Source: Lacunisphaera sp.
GTDB lineage: Bacteria; Verrucomicrobiota; Verrucomicrobiia; Opitutales; Opitutaceae
Direction of reading: 5' to 3'
Length of the DNA stretch: 64,000 bases
NCBI GenBank assembly: GCA_009695095.1
Contig: SIBQ01000002.1
Location: forward strand, 1-64,000
The stretch's first letter is position 1. Each line of letters starts with the position of its first letter. Below are positions 33,528-42,546 of this stretch, in pieces. The notes below the pieces were generated by a model. The model did no database searches. It had not been told where the DNA came from and worked only from the letters and a program-made list of their open reading frames with translations. A program made the position numbers and the translations under genes.

Positions 33528-35333
33528 TCAGGCTAAAACTTCGTGGACGGGGACGGAAAGCTGGGTCTTGCCGGCAAGCTGTTCTTTAACCGCGTTGACG
33601 ATGTGGTGCGGCATGAACGGCTCGCCATCGTATTTGCGAATGTGGCCGTGCGCGGCGATGCCGGCCTCGGACCGGAGATAGCGCGCGAATTGCCCGCTGT
33701 AATTGTTCTCCACCATGATGACGTGCTTGCTGCGCGAAAGGATGCGGGTGATTTCCGCGGCGTGGAACGGAACGATCCACTTGATCGGAAGTTGATTCGC
33801 CACGATGCCCTCTTCGCCCGCGAGTTTCTCGACGGCTTCACGAATGACGCCCTCGGTCGAACCCCAGCCGACGAGTGTCACCTGCGCGCTCTCGGGTCCG
33901 ATCAATTTCGGCGGAGCGATGTCGTGCACCACAGCTTCCATCTTGCGCGCCCGCTTCTCGACCATCATCCGGCGCTTGTGCGGGTTGGTGAATTCATCGC
34001 TGATGAGCGTCCCGTCTTCATCGTGTTCATCCGTAGCGGCCGTGTAAATGTGACCTGGCACGCCGGGCACGGCGCGCGGCGAGATGCCGCTGGTGGTGTT
34101 CTTGTAGCGCCAGTAGGCATTGTCGTTGTAACCGCTGCCGGGTTTCACGCTGGCCCCGTTGCTGTTGGGCAGGATCAACTCCCCGCGTTCAATCTTCACG
34201 TTGAAGGCAAGGTCGTCGGGGTTGATGCTCGACGTACCCTCGGAAATGAGCAGGTCGGCCAGCACCAGGCCGGGGCACTGATACTTGTCGCAGAGATTGA
34301 ACAGTTCGGGAATCGTCTTGAAGAGATCGATCTGGCATGCCGGCGCGACGATGATGCGTGGAAAATCGCCCTGCCCGGCGCCGAGAATTTGCCAGAGATC
34401 GCCCTGCTCGGTCTTCGTCGGAACCCCGGTCGCCGGGCCGGCCCGTTGCACGTCCACGCAAACGATCGGTGTCTCGATCATGCCCGCCATGCCGATGGCT
34501 TCGCTCATCAACGCAAAGCCGCCACCCGAGGTGGCGCACATCGCGCGGCAGCCGGTGTGGGCCGCGCCGATAATCATGTTCATCACGCCGATCTCGTCCT
34601 CGACCTGGCGCACCATGATGCCGAGCTGCCGCGCGTGTTGCGCCATCCACATCAGCACGCCGGTGGCTGGACTCATCGGATACGCCGCGTAGAATTTCAC
34701 CCCCGCCGCGGCGCCACCCATCGCGGTGGCCTGGTTGCCTGTGATCACGCCGAGACCCTTGCCCGGCTTCGGCACTTTGAAGGGGAAGGCCTTGAAGTTG
34801 TTCGCGGCGTAATCGTAGCCCGCCCGCGCGATGGCGATGTTCTCCGCCACGACCGACTCGCCCTTCTTCTTGAACTGCCGGGTGACGACGGCTTCGAGCG
34901 GCTCGGATTCGATGCCGAGCAATTGCAGCGTTGCGCCGAGTGCCGCGGTGTTCGCGGCCAGCTTGTTGCCCTTGGTCAGTTCCTTCATCGGTATCGGGCA
35001 AAGCTGCACGCCGGCCGCCGGGGTACCCGGCTTGACTTTTTCGGTGTCGTAGATGGCACACGCGCCGGCGGTCAGCAACTTGAGGTGGCGGTCCATCGCG
35101 TCCTGGTTGAGCGGGATGAGCACGTCTATCTTGTCGCCCATGCTGCGGACCGGACCGTCGCTGGCGCGAATGGTCAGAAACGTGTGACCGCCGCGGATGA
35201 TGGACTGGTAGGCATTGTAGGCATTGAGATTCAGCCCGCGCCGCGCGAAAATGCGGGCGAGGATGTCCCCGGTGGAGGCGATGCCCTGACCATTCTCGCC
35301 GCCAATCCCAATTGCGAAGTCAACGGTTCTCAT
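33528..35333 (-). CDS. korA: 2-oxoacid:acceptor oxidoreductase, fused gamma-alpha subunit
   Basis: 601 residues. N-terminal gamma domain (about 1-190: FAIGIGGENGQGIASTGDIL, YQSIIRGGHTFLTIRA) fused to an alpha domain (about 200-600: GNQATAMGGAAAGVKFYAAYPMSP, VEDEIGVMNMIIGAAHTGCRAM). Together with KorB it forms the aerobic-type two-subunit 2-oxoacid:ferredoxin oxidoreductase. It can replace the 2-oxoglutarate dehydrogenase complex in the TCA cycle or supply low-potential electrons. The operon promoter should lie in the 238-base gap upstream. Confidence 0.9.
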   Translation of the reverse strand: MRTVDFAIGIGGENGQGIASTGDILARIFARRGLNLNAYNAYQSIIRGGHTFLTIRASDGPVRSMGDKIDVLIPLNQDAMDRHLKLLTAGACAIYDTEKVKPGTPAAGVQLCPIPMKELTKGNKLAANTAALGATLQLLGIESEPLEAVVTRQFKKKGESVVAENIAIARAGYDYAANNFKAFPFKVPKPGKGLGVITGNQATAMGGAAAGVKFYAAYPMSPATGVLMWMAQHARQLGIMVRQVEDEIGVMNMIIGAAHTGCRAMCATSGGGFALMSEAIGMAGMIETPIVCVDVQRAGPATGVPTKTEQGDLWQILGAGQGDFPRIIVAPACQIDLFKTIPELFNLCDKYQCPGLVLADLLISEGTSSINPDDLAFNVKIERGELILPNSNGASVKPGSGYNDNAYWRYKNTTSGISPRAVPGVPGHIYTAATDEHDEDGTLISDEFTNPHKRRMMVEKRARKMEAVVHDIAPPKLIGPESAQVTLVGWGSTEGVIREAVEKLAGEEGIVANQLPIKWIVPFHAAEITRILSRSKHVIMVENNYSGQFARYLRSEAGIAAHGHIRKYDGEPFMPHHIVNAVKEQLAGKTQLSVPVHEVLA

Positions 35334-35571
35334 GGGTGGCTCCGGATTTGGGCGGCTGTGGAGTAACTGCGGCTATCGTTTTTCATAGCAAATAAGTAAC
35401 CAGTCCTTTGGGTGAGCGGGCCCAAGGCGACGGCGACTGTTTAACACCGACGCGGTGGGGGATAGACCCGAACTTTCTGCTTAACTGCACTCTGGCGCAA
35501 GCCAATATAGGCTGGGCCGGGGCCGGGTCATAACGCGGGCGCATCCATCCGGCTGCGATACGGGTGCGGAT
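35334..35571. other. Intergenic region upstream of korA
   Basis: 238 bases between rlmD (its stop at 35572) and korA, both leftward. It must hold the kor promoter and the rlmD terminator, but I see neither a strong -10/-35 pair nor a GC hairpin with a U-tract. No small ORF with a plausible start was noted. Confidence 0.4.
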
Positions 35572-36942
35572 TCACACTTTCGTGAGCGTGATAACGCACT
35601 CAAGATGACGAGTCTGCGGAAACAAATCGAACGGCTGCACTGCCGTCAGTTGGTAACCGGCGGCGAGGAAGCCCCGTAGGTCGCGCATCTGGGTGGCGGG
35701 GTCGCAGGACACATAGACGACGGCGCGCGGACCGAAGGCGAAGAGCTGGGTGAGAAAGGACTCATCGCAGCCCTTGCGCGGCGGGTCGATGACCACCGCC
35801 GTGTCAGCCGGCGGGAAATCGAGACCGGCGAAAATCTGCGCGGCATCGCCGGCGCGGAAAGTGGCGTTGGTGATGCCGTTGGCCGCGGCGTTCTCGGTCG
35901 CGAACTTGACGGAGGTCTCGCTGAGCTCGATGCCCGCTATGCGCGCAAAGGCCGGCGCGCAACTCAGCGCGAACAGTCCGCTGCCACAATAGGCGTCGAC
36001 CAGATATTTTGCGCCGCTGGCGGCGGCCTGCGCGCGCACGTAGCCGGTGAAGGCTGGCAGAATAAACGGATTGTTCTGGAAAAAATCGCGGGCGAGGAAT
36101 CTTAACTGGAGCCGCGGCGACCCCGCCGCGGGAATGCCCGCAGCCGAGGTCGGCGGCGCGCCAATTTGAGGAATCGATTCCGTGATCACTGCATCATAAT
36201 CGGTGGTTACCCCCTCTAGGGAATGCCGGAGCAACAGCGTGGCATCGCGTTTATACTCCCCCGCGGCGAGTCGCTGTAGGGTTTTGGCCCGCACCTCGGG
36301 CAACTTGGCGTTTATCTCCGGCGTGGCGATCGGACACTGCGGCACGTCCACTATGTCAAAACGCGAACCCTGTTTCAGGAAGCCAATGGGCGTGGCTTGG
36401 TTGACTGGAGGGACGGCGACCCCGCCGTCCCTGCCCACATGAAAATGCGGCGTGATCTTGGATCGATAGCCGAACTCGCGCGGCGGACCGATGACCGGCG
36501 CCACGGTGAACTCGACCCCGGCCATGTATTTCAAGAGTTCCCCCACCTGCTGGCGTTTCCACTTCAGTTGCTCGGCATAGGTGAGGTGCTGATACTGGCA
36601 GCCGCCACATTGTCCGAACAAGGGACAGTGCGGTGCGATCCGGTGGGGCGAAGGCGTTAGGACATCCAGTAGATCAGCCTCGGAGTAGTTCTTATGATTG
36701 CGATACACGCGCACCTTCACCCGCTCGCCCGGCAGCGTGAATGGCACCATCACGACCCAGCCCGAGGCGGGCTCGGAAACCTGAGGGCTGAGACCTGGAA
36801 CCTGAGATCTAGGCAACTGGACCCGGCCCAGGCCCACGCCGAGATTGGTCAGGGTGGAAACCTCCAGCTCCAACTCGTGATGGTAGGGGAAGGGCTGGTC
36901 GTTGAATTTTCGATTTTTAACCACGGAACACACGAAACACAC
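35572..36942 (-). CDS. rlmD: 23S rRNA (uracil-C5)-methyltransferase, RlmD/RumA family
   Basis: SAM-dependent m5U methyltransferase for 23S rRNA. About 456 residues. An N-terminal TRAM domain (about 25-85) precedes a Fe-S cluster site with Cys in CPLFGQCGGCQYQH and PQCPIA, then a Rossmann domain with VDAYCGSGLFALSCA, VIDPPRKGCDESF and catalytic Cys in YVSCDPATQMRDL. The first dozen residues (MCFVCSVVKN) are translated from a dispersed repeat at 36921-36995, so the true start is uncertain and may be slightly further in. Divergent from the SpoU gene. Confidence 0.88.
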   Translation of the reverse strand: MCFVCSVVKNRKFNDQPFPYHHELELEVSTLTNLGVGLGRVQLPRSQVPGLSPQVSEPASGWVVMVPFTLPGERVKVRVYRNHKNYSEADLLDVLTPSPHRIAPHCPLFGQCGGCQYQHLTYAEQLKWKRQQVGELLKYMAGVEFTVAPVIGPPREFGYRSKITPHFHVGRDGGVAVPPVNQATPIGFLKQGSRFDIVDVPQCPIATPEINAKLPEVRAKTLQRLAAGEYKRDATLLLRHSLEGVTTDYDAVITESIPQIGAPPTSAAGIPAAGSPRLQLRFLARDFFQNNPFILPAFTGYVRAQAAASGAKYLVDAYCGSGLFALSCAPAFARIAGIELSETSVKFATENAAANGITNATFRAGDAAQIFAGLDFPPADTAVVIDPPRKGCDESFLTQLFAFGPRAVVYVSCDPATQMRDLRGFLAAGYQLTAVQPFDLFPQTRHLECVITLTKV

Positions 36943-36995
36943 GAATGGCAGAAAACAGAAGCGATTTTATTTCGTGTCTTTCGTGTGTTTCGTGG
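36921..36995. repeat. Dispersed inverted repeat of the ccacgaaacacacgaa type
   Basis: Left arm ccacggaacacacgaaacac continuing to about 36945, right arm ttcgtgtctttcgtgtgttt then cgtgg up to 36995, separated by about 24 bases. It forms a long hairpin with few mismatches. It occupies practically the entire divergent gap between rlmD and the SpoU gene and even contributes the first codons of rlmD. An imperfect copy is at 18535-18602. Confidence 0.85.
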
Positions 36996-37008
36996 TGAAC
37001 TTCTGCAC

Positions 37009-37812
37009 GTGCTTCCGGAAAAGATCACCAGTCTGCAGAATCCGCGGATCAAACAGCTCGTGAAGCTGCGCGACCGTCATGAGCGCGATGACAGCGGGCT
37101 GTTCCTCGTCGAGGGCTACCGCGAGGTGACGCGCGCGCTGGAGAAGGACATCCGGTTTCGGGAGCTGTATTACTCGCCCGACTGGTTCCTGGGGGAGAAC
37201 GAACCCGCGTTGATCGACCGGGCGAAGCAGGCCGGGGCGCAGTTATTTGAGCTCTCGAAGGAGGCCTTTGCCAAATGCTCCTACCGCGACCGGCCCGACG
37301 GCCTGCTCGCGCTGGCGCCGCAGTGGAAGCACGGCCTGGCCGACCTCAAGCTGAGCCCCCACCCCTTCCTGCTGGTCGTCGAGTCGATCGAAAAACCCGG
37401 CAATCTCGGCACCATCCTCCGCAGCGCAGACGCGGCCGGGGTTGATGGCGTCATCGTCTGCGATGCCGTGACGGACATCTTCAATCCCAATGTCGTGCGC
37501 TCCTCCACCGGCGTGCTGTTCGCCGTCCCGGTGGTGGTGGCGGACAGCTTGGCGGTGCATGCCTGGCTGCGCGATAAAGGCATTCGCATCGTCGCGACCA
37601 CACCCGACACGCCGCACATCTACACCAAGGCCGACCTGCGCGGGCCGCTGGCGATCGTGATGGGCAGCGAGCAATACGGGCTGAGTGATTTCTGGCTGAA
37701 GGAGAGCAATCTGCTCGTGCGCATCCCGATGGCGGGCCAGGCCGATTCGCTCAACGTCGCGATGGCGGCGATCATCACGCTCTTCGAGGCGGTCCGGCAG
37801 CGCAACGGGTGA
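37009..37812 (+). CDS. SpoU/TrmH-family RNA 2'-O-methyltransferase
   Basis: About 267 residues from GTG at 37009. N-terminal substrate-binding domain (LPEKITSLQNPRIKQLVKLR, GLFLVEGYREV), then the knotted SPOUT domain with VVESIEKPGNLGTILRSADAAG, LRGPLAIVMGSEQYGLS and RIPMAGQADSLNVAMAAII, the three SpoU motifs. It methylates a ribose of rRNA or tRNA; which position is not evident (RlmB/TrmH/TsnR-like). No ATG precedes the conserved start, hence the GTG. Divergent from rlmD across the repeat. Intact. Confidence 0.88.
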   Translation: MLPEKITSLQNPRIKQLVKLRDRHERDDSGLFLVEGYREVTRALEKDIRFRELYYSPDWFLGENEPALIDRAKQAGAQLFELSKEAFAKCSYRDRPDGLLALAPQWKHGLADLKLSPHPFLLVVESIEKPGNLGTILRSADAAGVDGVIVCDAVTDIFNPNVVRSSTGVLFAVPVVVADSLAVHAWLRDKGIRIVATTPDTPHIYTKADLRGPLAIVMGSEQYGLSDFWLKESNLLVRIPMAGQADSLNVAMAAIITLFEAVRQRNG

Positions 37813-37822
37813 GAACCTGGGA

Positions 37823-38830
37823 TCAGAATTGGTTTCCCGCCTGGTAATGCTCAATCAGCTCGGCGGTGCCCGTGGGCATCGAGACCCGCGGAGCATAGCC
37901 GAGATCGCGGCGGGCGGCAGAGATGTCGAACCAATGGTCGGTTGCCAGGGAACTGGCGGTAAAGCGCGTCATTGGCGGCTCGCCCTTGAGCGGCAGCACC
38001 CGCCACAGCGCCTCCATCACGCCGCCCGCCAGGTAAGCCGTGCCGAGTGAAACATGATCGTGGATTTCAGGCATGCCCAGACCGCGAAGCAATTCGTTGA
38101 TCCAGTCCCACAGCACCAGCGGCTCGCCGTTCGTGATAAAGTAGGCTTTGCCGCCCGCGGCGGCGTCGGGCCGGGCCAACGCCTGCTCGGCGAGCAGGTG
38201 GGCATCCACGACATTGGTGATATGGGTGACATCCACCTTGTTCCGCCCGGAGCCAATGATTTTCAGCCGGCCCTTCCGGGCCAGGGCCAGCACGCGCGGC
38301 GCGACGTTCCGGTCACCCGGGCCCCACACCAAGTGGGGCCGCAGCGAGACGGTAGCCAGCTCCGCCGAATGGGCGTTGCCGACGAGACATTCGGCGGCGG
38401 CCTTGCTCGTCGGATAAGCGCAAGGCGCCTTGGTGCAGAGAGGCGCGGACTCGTCCACGCCGCTCAGGTCACCGCCATTGTAGACCACGCTGGGTGAACT
38501 GGTATAAACCAAACGGTGCACGCCGGTCGCGTGGCAGGCGGCGAGGACATGGCGGGTGCCCGCTACGTTTACGCGAAGGAAATCCGCGGCGGGTCCCCAG
38601 ACACCCACCCGGCCGGCGACATGAAACACCGTGCCCACACCCTCACAGCCGCGGCGCAAGGCGGCAGCATCGTCCAAATCCCCCGACACCACCTCAGCTC
38701 CGAATTTTGCCAGTTCCGGCAGGGGCCGGCGGCTGAGCACCCGCACGCGCCGTCCATCCGCCAGCAGGCGCCCGGCAATCTTGCCGCCGATGAAGCCGCT
38801 GGCCCCGGTGATAAAGACGGGATCACTCAT
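37823..38830 (-). CDS. oleD: OleD-like 2-alkyl-3-oxoalkanoate reductase (SDR/3-beta-HSD family)
   Basis: 335 residues. Rossmann motif TGASGFIGGKIAG near the start, VFHVAGRVGVWGP, YTSSPSVVYNGGDLSG, and the catalytic pair Y-x3-K in YPTSKAAAECLV. HLVWGPGDRNVAPRVLALARKG is characteristic. Its start overlaps the oleC stop by ATGA, so they are coupled. In long-chain olefin synthesis OleD reduces the 2-alkyl-3-keto acid made by OleA, and OleC then forms a beta-lactone. The name is based on sequence plus the oleC partner; oleA and oleB are not in the window. Confidence 0.8.
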   Translation of the reverse strand: MSDPVFITGASGFIGGKIAGRLLADGRRVRVLSRRPLPELAKFGAEVVSGDLDDAAALRRGCEGVGTVFHVAGRVGVWGPAADFLRVNVAGTRHVLAACHATGVHRLVYTSSPSVVYNGGDLSGVDESAPLCTKAPCAYPTSKAAAECLVGNAHSAELATVSLRPHLVWGPGDRNVAPRVLALARKGRLKIIGSGRNKVDVTHITNVVDAHLLAEQALARPDAAAGGKAYFITNGEPLVLWDWINELLRGLGMPEIHDHVSLGTAYLAGGVMEALWRVLPLKGEPPMTRFTASSLATDHWFDISAARRDLGYAPRVSMPTGTAELIEHYQAGNQF

Positions 38831-40518
38831 TGCTGCAGGACCGCGCGGGAAATTTCGCGTTTGTCCATTTCATAGCCTTGTTCGCCCGCGGCCCAGCGGG
38901 CCAGGGCCAGGCGGTGGATTTTGGCGTTGTGCCGGACGTCCACGGGAAAATGCGGGTGGAGATAAGCCAGCCGGATATTATCAGTGTGGGCGTGAGCGGC
39001 GCCGAGCTCCCGCAATTCGCGCACCAGCTTCCGCCGGAGCGAGGGCGAAGCAACCACCTCGCCGGAAACCGGCTCAACGACAATGGCCGGACGATGTCCA
39101 TCATGCCCCACCCCAACGAGCGCGCAGCGGGCCACGGCGGGATGCGCATTGAAGACCGGCTCCACTTGCTCGGTGTAGAGCGTGCCCTGGCGGGTTTCTA
39201 CCCGCTCGGCTTTGCGACCACAGAACCAGAGCCGCCCCAGCGGATCGAGATAACCGAGGTCGCCCATCCGGTGCCAAACGGTGCCAGTGCTGGTGTTGAT
39301 TTTGGCCAAAGCGGTGGCTTCGGGCAGTTGATCGTATTCACAGGTAACGACGGGACCGCGCACGACAATTTCGCCTATCTCGCCGACGGGGAGCTCCCGG
39401 GCGTGCTCCAGCGAGACGACGGGCGCATCGGTGAGGGCGATGATCTTGATTTCCATTTCACGTATCGGTCGGCCGACGCAAGTGCCCTTGCCCGCCGCGG
39501 TCGCGGCGGCAGTCTCCTCAAAGACCTCGTGCGCGGCAATGGTTGCAATGGGCAGGGCCTCGGTCGCGCCGTAAGGGCTGTGCGCAGTGCCTTTGGGCAG
39601 GATTTTCTGGAGATCGGCAAACAGTCCCGGCGGCACCGGCGCCCCGGCCATCAGCACGCGCCGCACGGAAGGCAGGGTGATGTTATTTTGCAGGCAATGA
39701 AGGCTGATGATCCGCCAGAGGGTTGGCGAACCAAACGAGTTGGTGACTTTCTCCTGCTGGATGGCCCGTACGATTTTTTCCGGGTCGATCGTGGCCGGCC
39801 GGCGGGGGTCAAGCTCCGGCACAATTGTCGTCATCCCAAGCGCCGGGCCGAAGAGCGCGAAAATGGGTAGCATGGGCAGGTCCACCTCGCCGGGCTTGAT
39901 GCCGTAGGTCTCGCGCACCAGCCGCACCTGGGCGTCGAACATGCCGTGTTCGTAGCACACGCCCTTAGGGGCACCGGTCGAGCCGGAGGTGAAGAGAATG
40001 GCGGCCAGGTCGGCCGCTTCACTGCGGGCCATTTCAGATTTGCGATTTGAAATTTGAGCTGCCGGGGCAAGCTGCGCGGTCGCGGAGCCGCTAACCCAAA
40101 CACGGATCCTGACGGAGGCGAAGGCGGAGCGGAAAACATGGCTCAGGACCTGCGCCAGTGGGACACCCAACAGCACGCGGGGCCGGGAGCGAGCGACGCA
40201 GGCGAGGTAGTTTTTCCGCCCCATGCCAGGATCGATGATGACCGGCACCGCGCCGAGCTTGAACAGCGCGAACGCCGCGGCGATGAGCGGCAGCCCCTGT
40301 GGGACCATGACGAGCACGCGGTCGCCTCGCCGCACGCCGCGCGCCGTCAGCCGGGCCCCCCAGACATCGACCTCGGTATCCAGTCCAGCAAAGGACAGCG
40401 TGAGGTAATCAATGTCGCCGGCCGCGGTCCGGCCGCGACGAATTTTTATCGCTGGCTGCGCGGACTGGCGCGCCGCCATCAGCGGCAGGTGACGGGCGAT
40501 GTTGGCGGAATCGACCAC
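38827..40518 (-). CDS. oleC: OleC-like AMP-forming beta-lactone synthetase
   Basis: 563 residues of the acyl-adenylate-forming superfamily. The ATP motif ILFTSGSTGAPKGVCYEHGMF is intact, as are PYGATEALPI and the hinge region MGDLGYLDPLGRLWFCGRKA. Conserved opening residues SFAGLDTEVD and a long N-terminal part fit OleC. It would activate the 2-alkyl-3-hydroxy acid from OleD and close it to a beta-lactone, which OleB decarboxylates to an olefin. Without oleA/oleB nearby, a plain fatty-acid AMP ligase remains possible, but pairing with OleD is telling. Confidence 0.8.
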   Translation of the reverse strand: MVDSANIARHLPLMAARQSAQPAIKIRRGRTAAGDIDYLTLSFAGLDTEVDVWGARLTARGVRRGDRVLVMVPQGLPLIAAAFALFKLGAVPVIIDPGMGRKNYLACVARSRPRVLLGVPLAQVLSHVFRSAFASVRIRVWVSGSATAQLAPAAQISNRKSEMARSEAADLAAILFTSGSTGAPKGVCYEHGMFDAQVRLVRETYGIKPGEVDLPMLPIFALFGPALGMTTIVPELDPRRPATIDPEKIVRAIQQEKVTNSFGSPTLWRIISLHCLQNNITLPSVRRVLMAGAPVPPGLFADLQKILPKGTAHSPYGATEALPIATIAAHEVFEETAAATAAGKGTCVGRPIREMEIKIIALTDAPVVSLEHARELPVGEIGEIVVRGPVVTCEYDQLPEATALAKINTSTGTVWHRMGDLGYLDPLGRLWFCGRKAERVETRQGTLYTEQVEPVFNAHPAVARCALVGVGHDGHRPAIVVEPVSGEVVASPSLRRKLVRELRELGAAHAHTDNIRLAYLHPHFPVDVRHNAKIHRLALARWAAGEQGYEMDKREISRAVLQQ

Positions 40519-40527
40519 GGGGCGGGG

Positions 40528-41685
40528 TTAGCTTTTCCAGGCGGGCTCGGCCTTGAGCAATTGCGCCTGCCAGGGCAGCAGCGTGGCGTCGATGTTGGCC
40601 GGCTCGCGGGCGATTTGTGCCAGCTGCGAGCGGGTGGCGATGAGGGTCGCGTCCAGGTTCAGGCCGTGCGCCAGCCGGTCGCGGTCGGCCTTGAGCCGGT
40701 CCTGCCGGTCGAGCTCGTCACCCGTCAGCGGCGCGAAATTGCGCCGGCGCTCCCGGCGCGGCAAGGTGTGCGGATCCGTGGCGAACCCGCGGCGGACCGC
40801 CTCAGCCAGCGAAGGGAACAGCCGGTCGTGACGCCGGCCGAGGTTGACGTGCAACACCTCCTCGATCGGCCGGCCCTCGTCGGCGGCGCGGGTGATGCGC
40901 CCAAGCATCTCATTGCCGACGACCTTGAAGGGCGGAGTATTGATTTTTTCGGCCCAGCCCTCGCGCCAGTGCCAGAGGGCGTGGAGCACGGCGAGGCCGC
41001 GCCCGCCCAGTTTCTCCGAGCCGTTGATGCGCCAGGCGTTTTCATCGGGGGCGGCAAAGCCGTCGCGGGCCACTTCCATCTGCCAGCGGCACTTTTGCAC
41101 CAGCCAGTCGTGTCGGCCGAGGCGGACCAGTTCGGCCCGGAGCCGGTCCCGCAGAGCGGGCAGGTAATACACATCAAGCGCGGCGTAATCCAACATGTCG
41201 CTGTCGAGTGGGCGCTGCGACCAGTTGGCCTTCTGGTGGTCCTTGTCCAGTTGCACGCCAAAATTCTCCTCCAGCAGCGCAGCGAGACCGAAGCGCGGGA
41301 TGCTCAGGAGCTGGGCTGCGAACATGGTGTCGAAAATGCTGTGCGGCTGGAAACGGCAGAGTTCCCACAGCAGGCGCAGGTCGTAGTCGCTGCCGTGCAT
41401 GATCAGGGGTTTGGCCGCGAGGCGCCGCCAGAGGTCGTCCAGCGGCAGGCCGGCGAGCAGGTCCACCAGGTAGATTTCGTCCACGGCATGGATCTGCAGG
41501 AAGCAGACCTGCGTGCGATAACGGAAAAGATTGTCGGCCTCGGTATCGAGGGCGATCTCGGTGCAGCGATCCAGCGCCGCGTAAAGCGGTGACAGTTGCC
41601 CGGGCTGGTTAATGAACTGGTAATGCGGGGACGGGTTCAAGTGGTTGCGGGGTTGGTTTCTCCCATGCGGAGAGGAAGGCGTCAA
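40528..41685 (-). CDS. rnd: Ribonuclease D
   Basis: 3'-5' exoribonuclease that trims tRNA precursors. About 385 residues, DEDDy exonuclease domain with DTEADN (Exo I), HGSDYDLRLLWELCRF (Exo II) and DMLDYAALDVYYLPAL (Exo III, with catalytic Tyr and Asp). An HRDC domain (about 210-290) follows: GLAVLHALWHWREGWAEK. The start at 41685 lies inside the HDAC gene; a TTG at 41640 would also work. Overlap with the HDAC gene therefore depends on the start chosen. OleC follows 9 bases downstream. Confidence 0.85.
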   Translation of the reverse strand: MTPSSPHGRNQPRNHLNPSPHYQFINQPGQLSPLYAALDRCTEIALDTEADNLFRYRTQVCFLQIHAVDEIYLVDLLAGLPLDDLWRRLAAKPLIMHGSDYDLRLLWELCRFQPHSIFDTMFAAQLLSIPRFGLAALLEENFGVQLDKDHQKANWSQRPLDSDMLDYAALDVYYLPALRDRLRAELVRLGRHDWLVQKCRWQMEVARDGFAAPDENAWRINGSEKLGGRGLAVLHALWHWREGWAEKINTPPFKVVGNEMLGRITRAADEGRPIEEVLHVNLGRRHDRLFPSLAEAVRRGFATDPHTLPRRERRRNFAPLTGDELDRQDRLKADRDRLAHGLNLDATLIATRSQLAQIAREPANIDATLLPWQAQLLKAEPAWKS

Positions 41686-42502
41686 TCAACTGCGGCAGGT
41701 CGGGACTGTAACCGCCTTCCAGCACCCCGGCGGCCGGGAGGGAGCATTCGCACAGCCAGCGGCCGAGTTCGGCAAAATCCTCGCGCTCAAGCGTCATCGC
41801 CGTGAGGGGATCGCGCACGTAGGCGTCGAAACCGGCGGACACAAGCACCAGGTCGGGCTGGAAGGCGAGCACGGCCTCCCAGGAGCGGGCCAATGCCTCC
41901 ATGTGCTGCGCGCGCGGCGTGTGCGGGGCGACCGGGAAGTTCCGGCAGTTGGCGGATGAACGCGTGCCGGTGCCGGGGTAGCCGGGAAACTGGTGCACCG
42001 AGGCGAAGAAAAGGCCGGGCCGGCCCTCGAGAATATCCTCAGTGCCATTGCCGTGGTGGGCGTCGAAATCCCACACGGCCACCCGCCGGCCGGTGGCCGG
42101 GTGCAGTGCGGCGAGGGCGATCTGGTTGAGGTAGCAAAACCCCATCGCCTGCTGGCGCGTGCAATGGTGGCCGGGCGGCCGCATCAGGGCGAAAGCCTTT
42201 TGTCCGCCCAGTGCCGCGGTGGTGGCGGCGAGCGCGGCGCCGACCGCCCGGCGGGCATGGTCGTAGATCCCGGGAAAATACGGCGTGTCGTCGTCGAGGT
42301 CCTCCGGCTGCTGGATGCGTTTGATCAGCGCCGGGGTGTGCGCAGTCAGCAAAACCGCCTCGTCAGCTATTTCCGGCCGCCGCCACGCCCAGTCCGGGTG
42401 CACTGACTTCAAGTACGAGACGCTGCGGGTAATGCGGATCGGTTGTTCGGGCCGCCGGGGCGAGCCGTATTCCGCGCAGGAAGGGTCATAATAGAGAATC
42501 AT
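41609..42502 (-). CDS. HDAC-superfamily deacetylase (AcuC/acetylpolyamine-type)
   Basis: 297 residues. The catalytic His pair is in MRPPGHHCTRQQAMGFCYLNQ and the zinc ligands in VWDFDAHHGNGTEDI and SAGFDAYVRDPL. The methionine at 42502 begins a conserved MILYYDPSC; an earlier start at 42526 would add 8 residues. Bacterial members deacetylate acetyl-CoA synthetase (AcuC), acetylpolyamines or other acyl-lysine groups; no acs is near, so the substrate is open. It ends inside the first codons of rnd. Confidence 0.88.
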   Translation of the reverse strand: MILYYDPSCAEYGSPRRPEQPIRITRSVSYLKSVHPDWAWRRPEIADEAVLLTAHTPALIKRIQQPEDLDDDTPYFPGIYDHARRAVGAALAATTAALGGQKAFALMRPPGHHCTRQQAMGFCYLNQIALAALHPATGRRVAVWDFDAHHGNGTEDILEGRPGLFFASVHQFPGYPGTGTRSSANCRNFPVAPHTPRAQHMEALARSWEAVLAFQPDLVLVSAGFDAYVRDPLTAMTLEREDFAELGRWLCECSLPAAGVLEGGYSPDLPQLIDAFLSAWEKPTPQPLEPVPALPVH

Positions 42503-42546
42503 CAACGGTGGTCCGCCTACGGACAAAATGGGGTTCCAAAAAAAAC

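Noticed and set aside
35572-36942. rlmD as a broken gene because of its odd N-terminus
   Set aside because: All catalytic and Fe-S motifs are in one frame; only the start is uncertain.
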